A stretch of DNA of 64,000 bases from Nocardia bovistercoris (GCF_015674855.1 NZ_JADMLG010000001.1:797995-861994); one strand, 5' to 3'; counted from the first letter of the stretch, positions 28,491 to 39,756 are shown. Translations and numbers: made by a program. The notes: generated from the sequence alone by a model not told the origin.

Positions 28491-29003
28491 TCAGCCGTCG
28501 ATCTCGAAGGAAAGAGTGACCTTCGTCCCCGCCTTCAGCGTGCGCCCGACCGTGCACACCTTGTCGATGGACCGCTGCACGGTGACCAGTAGGCGTTCGC
28601 GCGCCTCGTCGTCCAGTTCGCTGAGGTCGAGTTCGAAGACCTCGTCGAGTTGCGGGTACACCTCGTTCTCGCGATCCGGGTCACCGGAGACCCGGATCGT
28701 CGCGTCGAAGTGGTCGCCCAGTTTGCGCGCGAGCGGCAGATCGGCGCTGAGCCCCGAGCAGGCCGCGAGCGCGATCTTGAGCAGTTCACCCGGCGTGAAC
28801 CGACCGGGAACGCCCTGGGAGCCGATGAGCACTTCGGCTCCGCGCGAACTGCGGCCGACGTACTCACGGGTCCCGGTGCGCTCGGCCCACAGCGTGGTTG
28901 GAGCCGCGCCGGCCCGAGTCGCGACCGCCGGAGCCGCCGGAGTCGCGGAGGTCGTCGGCGCCGCCGCGGGCGCACTGTTCGATGCGGAGATCTGCTCGGC
29001 CAT
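28491..29003 (-). CDS. OsmC/Ohr-family protein
   Basis: The 170-residue protein has an Ala/Thr-rich leader (about 1-32), then the OsmC domain: VGRSSRGAEVLIGSQG, FTPGELLKIALAACSGLSAD with a single conserved Cys (about 95), DHFDATIRVSGDPD, and the ending RSIDKVCTVGRTL with the second peroxidatic-type Cys (about 150). Members reduce organic hydroperoxides or are of unknown function. In M. tuberculosis an OsmC-like gene (Rv2923c, from memory) lies between acyP and mutM; here mutM is 19 kb further on. Confidence 0.9.
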   Translation of the reverse strand: MAEQISASNSAPAAAPTTSATPAAPAVATRAGAAPTTLWAERTGTREYVGRSSRGAEVLIGSQGVPGRFTPGELLKIALAACSGLSADLPLARKLGDHFDATIRVSGDPDRENEVYPQLDEVFELDLSELDDEARERLLVTVQRSIDKVCTVGRTLKAGTKVTLSFEIDG

Positions 29004-29178
29004 GTTCTCGATCCTGCCATCGTGATCGGGTCATCCGACATGCCGGTGAACTACAGCACAGCGAACATCTGGACCTGCATGCCAACATCGACCGCCCCGA
29101 CCCGCATTCCGCCACAGGCCCCCACGTCACACCGCGCGGTATCCCCAGCCCCGCAACACCCCCACCAAACCCAGCCCC

Positions 29179-29196
29179 GTCGGGAGCGAGCCCGAC
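29179..29196 (-). terminator. Short hairpin after kdpE
   Basis: GTCGGG and CCCGAC pair over 6 bp around an AGCGAG loop, downstream of the kdpE stop on its strand. Weak evidence, no U-tract. Confidence 0.3.
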
Positions 29197-29239
29197 GAGC
29201 GACGGTTCGCGGCCGTCTCGCAAAATCAACACAACCCCC

Positions 29240-29947
29240 TCACTCCTGGAATCGGTATCCCATTCCGGCCTCGGTCAGCAGATGTCGCGGATGGGCCGGA
29301 TCGTCCTCGAGTTTGCGGCGCAACTGCGCGAGATAGACCCGCAGGTAATGGGTTTCGGTGGCGTAGGACGGACCCCACACCTCGCGCAACAGTTCCTTGC
29401 GGCCGACGAGTTTGCCGCGATGGCGCACCAGCATCTCGAGCATCCCCCATTCGGTGGGCGTCAGGTGCACGGGCTCGCCGTTCTTGGTGACCCGCTTGGC
29501 GGCGAGGTCGACGGTGAACGAGGCGGTCACCACGACGGGGTCGTCGGCCTCGGCGCCGCCCGTCCCGCGCCGGACGGCGGCGCGCAGTCTGGCGAGCAGT
29601 TCGTCCATGCCGAACGGTTTGGTGACGTAGTCGTCGGCGCCCGCGTCGAGCGCCTCGACCTTGTCGGAGGAGTCGGTGCGCGCCGACAGCACGATCACCG
29701 GCGCGGTGCTCCAGCCGCGCAGGCCAGCGATCACCTCGATACCGTCCATATCGGGCAGGCCGAGGTCGAGGACGACCACGTCGGGGTGGCGGTCGGCGGC
29801 CGCGCGCAGGGCCGCGGCGCCGGTGCCCGCGGTGATCACCTCGTAGCCGCGCACCGACAGGTTGATGCGCAGCGCCCGCACGATCTGCGGTTCGTCGTCG
29901 ACGACCAGCACCTTGGTGGCCTGGCCGTCCTGTGTCTTGTCCGCCAT
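29240..29947 (-). CDS. kdpE: Response regulator KdpE
   Basis: KdpE is the OmpR-type regulator that activates kdpFABC on potassium limitation. The receiver domain has VLVVDDEPQIVRALR, the phospho-acceptor Asp61 in VVLDLGLPDMDG, the LSARTDSSDKVEALDAG switch region and the invariant Lys of DDYVTKPFG. The winged-helix domain ends in THYLRVYLAQLRRKLEDDP. The ATG at 29947 gives 235 residues, near the family length, with GAGG 5 bp upstream. An alternative ATG at 30013 overlaps the kdpD stop as ATGA and would add 22 residues. Its target operon lies 10 kb away at 39926-44789 rather than immediately divergent. Confidence 0.94.
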   Translation of the reverse strand: MADKTQDGQATKVLVVDDEPQIVRALRINLSVRGYEVITAGTGAAALRAAADRHPDVVVLDLGLPDMDGIEVIAGLRGWSTAPVIVLSARTDSSDKVEALDAGADDYVTKPFGMDELLARLRAAVRRGTGGAEADDPVVVTASFTVDLAAKRVTKNGEPVHLTPTEWGMLEMLVRHRGKLVGRKELLREVWGPSYATETHYLRVYLAQLRRKLEDDPAHPRHLLTEAGMGYRFQE

Positions 29948-30009
29948 ACCGACCTCGGTCCGCCTCTCCGGATTCGGTGTCCTCGCCCGTTCGACCATGC
30001 TCGTTGTCA

Positions 30010-32568
30010 TCATCGACCACCCGTCTCGCCGTCGACGGCAGTACGCGCGGGCCGGTCGGCGCCGTTGTCCGCACCGGGTCGCGGGTCGGCGGCCGCGAGG
30101 TCGACGATCATCGTGAGCCCGCCCCCCGGCGTCGGTTCGGCGTGCACGGCGCCGCCCATGGCTTCGGTGAATCCGCGGACCACCGAGAGCCCGAGCCCGA
30201 CCCCTGTGGTGTTGTCCCGGTCGCCGAGCCGCTGGAACGGTTCGAACAGTTGTTCCTCGGCGTCCTGCGGAATTCCCGGTCCCACGTCGATGACCGCGAG
30301 CGTGACCCGGTCGCTCACCTGTTCCGCGGTGACCCGCACCGGCGTGTCGACCCCGGAGTGCCGCAGCGCGTTGTCGATCAGATTCGCCAGCACCCGTTCC
30401 AGCAGCCCCGCGTCGGCGCGCACCGAGACATCGCCGACCTCGACCGACACCCGGTCCATCGCCGCGCGACGCGGCCCGCGCGCGCCCATTCCGACACTCA
30501 CCAGCGCCCGGTGCACGACCTCGTCCATGTAGACCCGGCGTAGCCGCGGCGACACCACGCCCACCGCGAGGCGCGAGGAGTCGAGCAGGTTGTCGACCAG
30601 CGCGGTCAGCTGATCCACCGATTCCTCCACCGCTTCCAACAGTTCGGCGGTGTCCTCGGCGGAGAATTCCACCTCGTCGCCGCGCAGGCTCGACACCGCG
30701 GCCTTCGCACCCGCCAGCGGGGTCCGCAGATCGTGACTGACCGCCGAAAGCAGCGCCCGCCGCAGCCGGTCGGCTTCGAGCAGCGCGGCGGCGGCACTGG
30801 CCTCCTCGGCGAGCCTGGCCTGGTTCACCAGCCCCGCGGCCTGATTGGCCACGGCGGTGAGCACCGGCCGGTCCCCCGGCGCCAGCGGACGCCCCGACAG
30901 CAGCAGGCGACTCGTGGTGTCACCCGCCTCGATCACCGCGTCGGCGTCGACACCGCGGCGTGCCGGTTCCACGCCGACCGCCGCGACCACGTCGTCACCG
31001 CACAGCATGCTCACCGCGCGCAGTCCGTAGGTCTCCCTGACCTGTTCGAGCAGTTTCGGCAGGTCGGCGCCGTGCAGCACGGCGCCCGCGAACAAGGTCA
31101 GCAGTTCGGCCTCGTGCGCGGCCCGGCGCGCCTGCGCGGTGCGCGCGGCCGCCTGGTCGACCAGCGCGGCGACCGCGACCGCGACGATCAGCAGCACCAC
31201 GACCGTGACGAAACTGTCGGGCTCGGCGATGGTGAGGCTGTAGCGCGGATCGGCGAAGAACCAGTTCAGCAACAGTCCGGAGAACAGCGCCGAGAAGACG
31301 GCGGGCAGCACCCCGCCGAGCAGCGCGACCGCGACGACGCCGATGAAGAACATGGCGCTGAGTCCGCCGAGTTCGAGGTATCCGTCGAGGGCGACCGCGC
31401 TCACCGCGCACACCAGCGCGGGCACGAGAATCGCGGCGAGCCACGCCAAGACGGGCAGGCGCGGCAGGAACCGGCGCCACCGCACCCCGCGATCGGCCTC
31501 CTCGTGGGTGACCATGTGCACGTCGATCTTGCCGGAGCGCCGCACGACGGCCGCCCCGATGCCCTCGTCGAGGATGTGCGCCCAGCGCGAGCGCCGCGAG
31601 GTGCCGAGCACCAGCTGGGTCGCGTCGACCTCGCGCGCGAATTCCAGCAGGGCCGTAGGCACGTCGGCGCCGGTGACGGTGTGCAGGGTCGCGTCCAGGC
31701 TCGCGGCGAGGTCGCGCAGCCGCGCCAACCGCTGCGCCGACACCCCTGCGAGTCCGTCGCCGCGCACCACGTGCACCACCACCAGGTCGGCGCTGGATTT
31801 CACGGCGATCCGGCCCGCGCGCCGCACCACGGTCTCCGATTCCGGGCCGCCTGTCACGGCGACGACCACGCGTTCGCGCGCCTCCCACAGCTCGGTGATG
31901 CGGTGGTCGGCACGGTATTTCGCCAGCGCGGCGTCGACCTGGTCGGCGATCCACAGCAGCGCGAGTTCGCGCAGGGCGGTGAGGTTGCCCGGCCGGAAGT
32001 AGTTGCGCAGCGCCGCGTCCACCTTGTCGGCGGCGTAGACATTGCCGTGGGACAGTCTGCGCCGCAACGCTTCCGGCGTGATGTCGACCAGTTCCACCTG
32101 GTCCGCGCCGCGCACGACGGCATCGGGCACCGTCTCCCGCTGCCGAATCCCGGTGATCTGCTCGACCACGTCGTTGAGGCTCTCGAGGTGCTGCACGTTG
32201 ACCGTCGACACCACGTCGATGCCCGCTTCGAGCAGTTCCGCCACGTCCTGCCAGCGTTTGGCGTTGCGGCTGCCCGGCGTGTTCGTATGCGCGAGTTCGT
32301 CGACCAGCGCCACGGCGGGCGCGCGGCGCAGGACCGCTGCCACGTCGAGTTCGGCGAAATCGGCGTCGCGGTAGCGCACGGACACGGTCGGCACGAATTC
32401 GATCCCCGCCATGAGTTCGGCTGTTTTCGCCCGCCCGTGCGTCTCGATGATCGCGGCCACCACGTCACGTCCGCGCTCCAGCCGCCGATGCGCCTCCGCC
32501 AACATCGCGTAGGTCTTGCCGACGCCCGGCGCCGCACCGAGGTAGATCCGCAGCCGCCCGCGTTTCAC
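30010..32568 (-). CDS. kdpD: Sensor histidine kinase KdpD
   Basis: KdpD senses potassium and turgor and phosphorylates KdpE. About 852 residues: the N-terminal KdpD domain with Walker A GAAPGVGKTYAML (about 9-21) and the Walker B-like VDELAHTNTPGSRNAKRW; a universal-stress-protein domain (about 220-345); four transmembrane helices (about 370-470); a GAF-like segment; and the kinase core with phospho-acceptor His612 in SHDLRTPLAG, the NLIDNALRHS N-box and the VGPGIPQDAEEQLFEPF G-box. The GTG at 32568 (VKRGRLRIYLGA) is preferred over the longer frame because it fits the family start and has GGAAAGGGA upstream. It overlaps or lies just before kdpE. Confidence 0.95.
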   Translation of the reverse strand: MKRGRLRIYLGAAPGVGKTYAMLAEAHRRLERGRDVVAAIIETHGRAKTAELMAGIEFVPTVSVRYRDADFAELDVAAVLRRAPAVALVDELAHTNTPGSRNAKRWQDVAELLEAGIDVVSTVNVQHLESLNDVVEQITGIRQRETVPDAVVRGADQVELVDITPEALRRRLSHGNVYAADKVDAALRNYFRPGNLTALRELALLWIADQVDAALAKYRADHRITELWEARERVVVAVTGGPESETVVRRAGRIAVKSSADLVVVHVVRGDGLAGVSAQRLARLRDLAASLDATLHTVTGADVPTALLEFAREVDATQLVLGTSRRSRWAHILDEGIGAAVVRRSGKIDVHMVTHEEADRGVRWRRFLPRLPVLAWLAAILVPALVCAVSAVALDGYLELGGLSAMFFIGVVAVALLGGVLPAVFSALFSGLLLNWFFADPRYSLTIAEPDSFVTVVVLLIVAVAVAALVDQAAARTAQARRAAHEAELLTLFAGAVLHGADLPKLLEQVRETYGLRAVSMLCGDDVVAAVGVEPARRGVDADAVIEAGDTTSRLLLSGRPLAPGDRPVLTAVANQAAGLVNQARLAEEASAAAALLEADRLRRALLSAVSHDLRTPLAGAKAAVSSLRGDEVEFSAEDTAELLEAVEESVDQLTALVDNLLDSSRLAVGVVSPRLRRVYMDEVVHRALVSVGMGARGPRRAAMDRVSVEVGDVSVRADAGLLERVLANLIDNALRHSGVDTPVRVTAEQVSDRVTLAVIDVGPGIPQDAEEQLFEPFQRLGDRDNTTGVGLGLSVVRGFTEAMGGAVHAEPTPGGGLTMIVDLAAADPRPGADNGADRPARTAVDGETGGR

Positions 32569-32760
32569 CCGATCCCTTTCCGAACCTCCCGTCCGCGCCG
32601 CCCGCGGATCACCTGTCCGATCAACCGACTGTAGGCACGGCGCGCGACCCGCCACCGCGCTTCTTAGCGCTATCCATACGGGGGACGAGCGTCACATCAG
32701 CAGGGCGTCCGCGTACCGGTCGCGCGGTTTCGACCGTGACGGAACGGGAAGGCGATATCG

Positions 32761-34197
32761 ATGAAGGGCGAATTGGAACGAGAAACGAAATGGGAGGTCG
32801 AACGGGACTTCGCGTTCCCGGCGCTGGACGACCTCGTCCCGAACGGCTACATCGAGACCAAGACGGTCCGGCTGACAAGCACCTATTACGACACCGCCGA
32901 CCTCGACCTGCTCGCGAGCAACGTCACGTTGCGCAAGCGCCGCGGCGACGACGAATCGGGTTGGCAGCTCAAGGTGCCGAGGACGCTCGGCAGGTTCGAG
33001 CAGAGCACAGCGCTGTCGGAGGAGCCGCCGCACGAACTCACCGCGATCGTGAAGGGCATCGGCCTCGGCAAGGAGTTGAATCCGCGCACCGAGATCCGCA
33101 CCGACCGGCGTCGGCACCGTGTGTTCGGCCCGGATCGCGAACTGGTCCTCGAGGTGGACGACGACACCGTCGAGGCGAGCGCGGTCGACGGTTCCGGACT
33201 GGTCAAGGCGTGGCGCGAGGTCGAGGTGGAACTCGGCAGGCACACCGATCGACTGCCGCCCGCACTCGCCGACACCCTGTCCTCGGCGGGCGCCCGCGAA
33301 GCGATCTATCCGTCGAAACTCTCCCGCGTGTTGCCCGCGCGGCGGCGCTGGCTCGGCACCGACACGGCCGAACGCGCGGTCCACGACTACCTGACCACGC
33401 AGATCGACGCTATCTTCACCGGTGATATCGAGCTGCGGCAGGGTTCGGACCCGATCCACGACACCCGCGTCGCCACCCGTCGCCTGCGCAGCACCCTTCG
33501 GGTGTTCGGCAAGCTCCTCGACCGGTCCGCGATCGAGGACGTGGAAGCGGAGCTGAAGTGGTACGCGAGCGTGCTCGGCGAGGTCCGCGACTGCGAGGTA
33601 CAGCGCCGACGGCTCGCCGACCGGGTCGCCGCGCTGCCGCCGGAACTCGTGCTCGGGCCGGTGGCGGGACGGATCGACAGCACCCTGCTCGGCACGCAGG
33701 TCAAGAATCGGGCGGCACTCGACGCGGCCATGGACTCGACGCGCTATCTGCGCCTGTTGGCGACGCTCAGCGAGTGGAAGTCCGCGCCGCCGTTCACGCG
33801 GCACATCCGAGGACGCGACCTCGTCGACCGAGCGGACCGCGCCGCCGACAAGGCCGACCGGCGACTGGCGACCGCGCTCGACGATCAGCGCGACGAATCA
33901 CTGCACCGCGCGCGCAAGGCCGCCAAGCGGGCGCGCTACGCGGCCGAACTGCACCGTCCGGTGCGCAAACCGCGTCGGGCGAAGGCCTCCATCGCGTACT
34001 ACAAGCGGCTGCAACGGGTCCTCGGGGACCACAACGACGGGGTCGTGTCCGCGGAATTCCTGCGCCGGACGGGCGCGGTCGCGGGGACGACGCCCGGCGA
34101 GAACGGTTTCACCTACGGTTTGCTGTACTCCGACTCATTGCACGACGCCGAGGCCGCCAAGCGCTCGGTTTCCGAGGTCGCGTCACGACATCCATAG
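32761..34197 (+). CDS. CYTH-CHAD domain protein
   Basis: A 478-residue two-domain protein. The N-terminal CYTH (triphosphate tunnel) domain has the diagnostic ExExK motif, ERETK at 6-10, YDTADLDLLASNVTLRKRRG (about 41-60) and further Arg/Lys/Glu strands to about 195. The C-terminal CHAD domain begins near 205 with DPIHDTRVATRRLRSTLRVFG (His and Arg/Lys pattern) and has a second repeat, DESLHRARKAAKRARYAAEL. CYTH enzymes hydrolyse or make triphosphates, and CHAD helices bind polyphosphate, so a role in polyphosphate or triphosphate metabolism is likely. The ATG at 32761 has GGGAAGG 8 bp upstream. It is divergent from kdpD. Confidence 0.93.
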   Translation: MKGELERETKWEVERDFAFPALDDLVPNGYIETKTVRLTSTYYDTADLDLLASNVTLRKRRGDDESGWQLKVPRTLGRFEQSTALSEEPPHELTAIVKGIGLGKELNPRTEIRTDRRRHRVFGPDRELVLEVDDDTVEASAVDGSGLVKAWREVEVELGRHTDRLPPALADTLSSAGAREAIYPSKLSRVLPARRRWLGTDTAERAVHDYLTTQIDAIFTGDIELRQGSDPIHDTRVATRRLRSTLRVFGKLLDRSAIEDVEAELKWYASVLGEVRDCEVQRRRLADRVAALPPELVLGPVAGRIDSTLLGTQVKNRAALDAAMDSTRYLRLLATLSEWKSAPPFTRHIRGRDLVDRADRAADKADRRLATALDDQRDESLHRARKAAKRARYAAELHRPVRKPRRAKASIAYYKRLQRVLGDHNDGVVSAEFLRRTGAVAGTTPGENGFTYGLLYSDSLHDAEAAKRSVSEVASRHP

Positions 34198-34402
34198 GGC
34201 GAGAACAGATGAGCGGACGATTGATTCTCGAGACAGTCAGATAGCTGTGAAGTAGCCTCAAGAGATCTACATGGGATGCGTCGCAGTATCGAGCGCATCG
34301 TCTCGGCGCTCCTGTCGTCGCGGCGCACCGTGACACCTGTCACGCCCGGCGACAGGAGCGTGGAAATTCCGGATCGACGCCTTTCCGGACCCAGGAGCTG
34401 CC

Positions 34403-35137
34403 ATGGGCTACCGCACCGCCGCGCTGACCACCCTGATCGCCGCCTGCCTCGCCGCCGCACCCGCGACGGCCGACCCCGGTCCGCCGAATCGTCCGCCCGA
34501 TGCGGTGCCGCCGCGAACCGCCCTGTCGGTGCGCACGCCGCTCGGCCTCGACTGGGGCACCCCCAACCAGTACGAGACCCGCAGCGCGCTGTCCACGGCC
34601 AAGCTGTACATCGTCGACTACGCCCTGCGCCACGGTGACGATTCCGCGGGCGACCTCGAACTAGCCGAACGGATGATCCGCTACTCCGACGACGCGGCGG
34701 CTTCCGCGCTGTCCGCGAAATACCCGGCGGCCATCGACGCGGTCGCCGCCGAATACGCTTTGGCGCAGACCCGCTCCGGCCCCGGCGACTGGAGCACCGC
34801 GGTCACCAGCACCGCCGACCTGGCCACCTTCCTGGCGGTCAAGCAGAGCACCGACCCCACCTCCCCGATCCTCGAATGGATGGCCACCGCCGCACCGACC
34901 GCCGCCGACGGCACCGCGCAGAACTGGGGCACCGCGCGACTGCCCGGCGTGGTCGGCACCAAATGGGGCTGGTCGGATCTGCCGCCGTGGGAGGTCGCGT
35001 CGGTATCCTTCGGTCCCGGATTCTCCGTAGCCGCCCACACCCGAGGCACGCCGGAGGAGCAGACCGCCGATGTGCTCGGCGCGTTCCCCGAAATGGTTCG
35101 CGAGGCCCTGCGCATGCTCATCGCCGTGCCGCGCTAG
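34403..35137 (+). CDS. Secreted SxxK serine-hydrolase-like (beta-lactamase-fold) protein
   Basis: A 244-residue protein with a signal peptide (MGYRTAALTTLIAACLAAAPATA, cleavage near residue 23), so exported. The mature part resembles the class A beta-lactamase/PBP-like fold. It has a STAK tetrad in RSALSTAKLYIVDYAL (about 64-79), which fits the SxxK nucleophile motif, YSDDAAASALS (about 94-104) at the SxN-like position, and GTKWGWSD (about 184-191) where KTG would lie. The second and third motifs deviate, so activity is uncertain. Similar degenerate secreted proteins occur in mycobacteria (LppW type). The ATG at 34403 has AGGAG 6 bp upstream. Confidence 0.7.
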   Translation: MGYRTAALTTLIAACLAAAPATADPGPPNRPPDAVPPRTALSVRTPLGLDWGTPNQYETRSALSTAKLYIVDYALRHGDDSAGDLELAERMIRYSDDAAASALSAKYPAAIDAVAAEYALAQTRSGPGDWSTAVTSTADLATFLAVKQSTDPTSPILEWMATAAPTAADGTAQNWGTARLPGVVGTKWGWSDLPPWEVASVSFGPGFSVAAHTRGTPEEQTADVLGAFPEMVREALRMLIAVPR

Positions 35138-35284
35138 CGGTTCGGTCGATCGGGTCGACGGGCCGCGGCGTCGAATGCGCTCGCCGAACTCCGCGGACAC
35201 CTCACCTTCTACCCTCGTCGATGTCTCGAAGACGGAAAGGCATCCGCTGGGCACGGGCCGATCGCACGTGGCACGATCGTACGG

Positions 35285-35734
35285 GTGACCAGCAAACCCG
35301 GCACCGAGGATCATCTGCGTGACCTGGCCCGGCTGCGCCGGGTCCGCGACCGGATCGATCGCGAATACGCGCGACCACTCGACGTGGAGCGGCTCGCGCG
35401 GGACGCGCACATGTCGGCGGGGCACCTGAGCCGCCAGTTCAAACTCGCCTACGGGGAGTCGCCGTACTCGTATCTGATGACGCGGCGCATCGAGCGGGCG
35501 ATGGCATTGCTGCGGCGCGGCGACGTGAGCGTCACCGAGGCGTGCTTCGCGGTGGGCTGCCAGTCGCTCGGCACATTCAGCACGCGTTTCGCCGAACTGG
35601 TCGGGATGCCGCCGAGCGCGTACCGCCGCAGCGCCGAACTCGGCACCGAGGGCATTCCGTCGTGCGTGTCGAAACAGGTGACCAGACCGATCAGGAATCG
35701 AGAAGCGGTGGTTACCGAGCCGCAATTAGCCTGA
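35285..35734 (+). CDS. AraC-family transcriptional regulator (DNA-binding domain only)
   Basis: A 149-residue protein with a double helix-turn-helix AraC/XylS DNA-binding domain and no sensor domain. The first HTH is LDVERLARDAHMSAGHLSRQFK (about 32-53), the linker includes SPYSYLMTRRIERAMALLRRG, and the second HTH is VTEACFAVGCQSLGTFSTRFAELVGMPPSAYR (about 82-113). The C-terminal 35 residues are not recognised. The GTG start is at 35285. It precedes a VOC-fold gene by 5 bp, a common AraC-VOC pair, so it probably regulates that two-gene unit. Confidence 0.9.
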   Translation: MTSKPGTEDHLRDLARLRRVRDRIDREYARPLDVERLARDAHMSAGHLSRQFKLAYGESPYSYLMTRRIERAMALLRRGDVSVTEACFAVGCQSLGTFSTRFAELVGMPPSAYRRSAELGTEGIPSCVSKQVTRPIRNREAVVTEPQLA

Positions 35735-35739
35735 CCATC

Positions 35740-36150
35740 ATGAACATCACCATCCATTCGAGTTTCCTCGCCCACAACGATCCCGACGCGGCGCTCGCCT
35801 TCTACCGCGACACCCTCGGCTTCGAGGTACGCAAAGACGTCGGGTACGAAGGGTTGCGCTGGATCACCGTCGGACCGCCCGACCAGCCCGCCACCTCCAT
35901 CGTCCTGCACCCGCCCGCCGTCGACCCTGGCATCACCGACGACGAGCGCAAGACCATCGTGGAGATGATGGCCAAGGGCACCTACGGCGGCATCCTGCTG
36001 GCAACCAAGGATCTGGACGGCGTATTCGAGAAGGTCCAGGCCGCCGACACCGATATCGTCCAGGAACCGACCGACCAGCCGTACGGGGTGCGCGACTTCG
36101 CGGTACGCGACCCGGCGGGCAACCTGATCCGCATCCAACAACAGGGCTGA
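35740..36150 (+). CDS. VOC-superfamily (glyoxalase-like) protein
   Basis: A 136-residue vicinal-oxygen-chelate fold protein. The two beta-alpha-beta-beta-beta units are visible as HSSFLAHNDPDAALAFYRDTLGFEVRKD (about 6-33) and the second-half ending VRDFAVRDPAGNLIRIQQ (about 117-134), where Asp-Pro-Ala-Gly-Asn precedes the last strand. Metal ligands are not clear, and substrates range from methylglyoxal to antibiotics. The ATG at 35740 starts 5 bp after the stop of the AraC-type regulator and is probably cotranscribed with it. Confidence 0.88.
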   Translation: MNITIHSSFLAHNDPDAALAFYRDTLGFEVRKDVGYEGLRWITVGPPDQPATSIVLHPPAVDPGITDDERKTIVEMMAKGTYGGILLATKDLDGVFEKVQAADTDIVQEPTDQPYGVRDFAVRDPAGNLIRIQQQG

Positions 36151-36258
36151 CACGGTTCAGCGCGGACGGCAGGTGATGGAGTCCGCGCCCGACCACGGTG
36201 GCGGCCGCCGCGCCGCCACCGTTCACATCTCGCTCGACACCGGTCGGATCGAGCCGAA

Positions 36259-36373
36259 CGAACACTGCGGCGGCGCCGACCTAACGACCACTGCGGCGGC
36301 GCCGACCTAACGAACACAGCGGCGCCGCCGACCGAACGAACACGCCGACCGAACGAACACCGCAGCGCCGACC
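36259..36373. repeat. 26 bp tandem repeat upstream of the UvrA-like gene
   Basis: Three full 26 bp units begin at 36259, 36285 and 36311 (core CGAACACTGCGGCGGCGCC, then GACCTAA). A 17 bp shortened unit follows at 36337 and a partial one at 36354. Each carries CGAACAC preceded by GACC(T/G)AA. The array ends about 24 bp before the ATG at 36397, inside the likely promoter or leader. Confidence 0.8.
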
Positions 36374-36396
36374 CGCCCGAGCAGAGGGAGATACCG

Positions 36397-38793
<2,397 letters not shown>

Positions 38794-38836
38794 CCCGCGT
38801 CTCCGCCGTGTGTCTTACTTGGCGCGCCTCGACTCG

Positions 38837-38862
38837 CATGTACATCATGTACATCATGTACG
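38837..38862 (+). promoter_or_regulatory. Triple ATGTAC operator of the toxin-antitoxin pair
   Basis: CATGTACAT is repeated head to tail at a 9 bp period (three ATGTAC cores at 38838, 38847 and 38856), giving nested TGTACA palindromes 23 bp before the antitoxin ATG. Such iterated palindromes are typical of antitoxin autoregulation. Confidence 0.65.
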
Positions 38863-38884
38863 CATCAGCACGCTGGAGGCGCGG

Positions 38885-39325
38885 ATGACGATCGTGGACA
38901 GTATCACCTCGGTCACACGGTATGACTCCATGCACAACGCTCGGAACAACTTCAGTCAAATGCTCACCGCCGCGGAGGAGGGCAACCTCGCCGTCGTTTC
39001 CCGCAAAGGGAAGGATTCGGCGTTGGTGCAGGTCGGGCGCCTGCGGTTGTTGTTGGCGCACATCATCGAGCCGCACGAGGCTCAGGTTGTCCGCGAGGAC
39101 GGGCGATGGGTCGCTTACCTGCCGGGGCTGCCTCTCGCGGTGGAGGAATCGGACTTCGATACCGCCATCGCGGCACTCATCGAAGCGATGCGCGAGTACG
39201 CGGCCGACTGGCAGGACCATCTGCACGCGGCAGTCAATCACCGTGACAAGGTCGACTTCGTACAGTTCGTGGAACTATCCACCGATGAACAGCTGAGGGA
39301 GTGGCTGACGGCGGCCGAACGGTGA
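38885..39325 (+). CDS. Antitoxin-like protein (Phd/YefM-type N-terminus)
   Basis: A 146-residue protein starting MTIVDSITSVTRYDSMHNARNNFSQMLTAAEEG. The ARNNFSQML segment followed by AVVSRKGKDSALVQV resembles the Phd/YefM fold, where an N-terminal strand-helix unit binds operator DNA. The C-terminal half (EESDFDTAIAALIEAMREYAADWQ, about 85-108) is helical and would wrap the toxin. The ATG at 38885 has GGAGG 6 bp upstream. Its stop overlaps the downstream start as GTGA, the classic antitoxin-first arrangement. The family call is from motif resemblance only. Confidence 0.75.
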   Translation: MTIVDSITSVTRYDSMHNARNNFSQMLTAAEEGNLAVVSRKGKDSALVQVGRLRLLLAHIIEPHEAQVVREDGRWVAYLPGLPLAVEESDFDTAIAALIEAMREYAADWQDHLHAAVNHRDKVDFVQFVELSTDEQLREWLTAAER

Positions 39326-39756
39326 ATCGGTATGCGCCCGGCAGCAAGAAGACCCACGAAATGTTCTGCTGCAACGACGAATGGAAACTCCTGCGCAATG
39401 CGACAGGAGGTGTGGTCGGTCATCACCGCACGTGGGAATTGTCGCTGACGGACGGCCGGGTACTACGCACTCGCATCTCCCGTCCGGTGGACAACACCGA
39501 CTACGGCGCCAGTATGTGGCGTCACATCCTCAAAGAACAGCTCGAGGTCAGCGAAGAGCAGTTCTGGTCATGCGTCAATGACAAGAAGCGGCCTGCACGC
39601 ACGTCGGGTGCCGTCACGATCCCGGACAAGGAACCCATTCCACTCGGCGTAGTCGAGAAACTGATACGGCTGGTGCGGCTGTCTCCGGAAGAGATCGAAC
39701 ATATGACCAAGGCGCAGGCCGTGGCGCGGCTCGACCAATTCTGGGCCGAACAATAG
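39322..39756 (+). CDS. Putative toxin of a type II toxin-antitoxin pair
   Basis: A 144-residue protein resembling actinobacterial proteins annotated as cytotoxic translational repressors. It begins VNRYAPGSKKTHEMFCCNDEW and continues WKLLRNATGGVVGHHRTWELSL (about 21-42), a HicA/RelE-like beta pattern with paired histidines. Next come DGRVLRTRISRPVDN and WRHILKEQLEVSEEQFWSCV (about 72-91). The C-terminal part contains a helix, VVEKLIRLVRLSPEEIEHMTKAQAVARL. It is small and basic, with a GTG start at 39322 overlapping the antitoxin stop. The catalytic residues are not known to me; the mode of action (RNase) is inferred from the family. Confidence 0.7.
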   Translation: MNRYAPGSKKTHEMFCCNDEWKLLRNATGGVVGHHRTWELSLTDGRVLRTRISRPVDNTDYGASMWRHILKEQLEVSEEQFWSCVNDKKRPARTSGAVTIPDKEPIPLGVVEKLIRLVRLSPEEIEHMTKAQAVARLDQFWAEQ

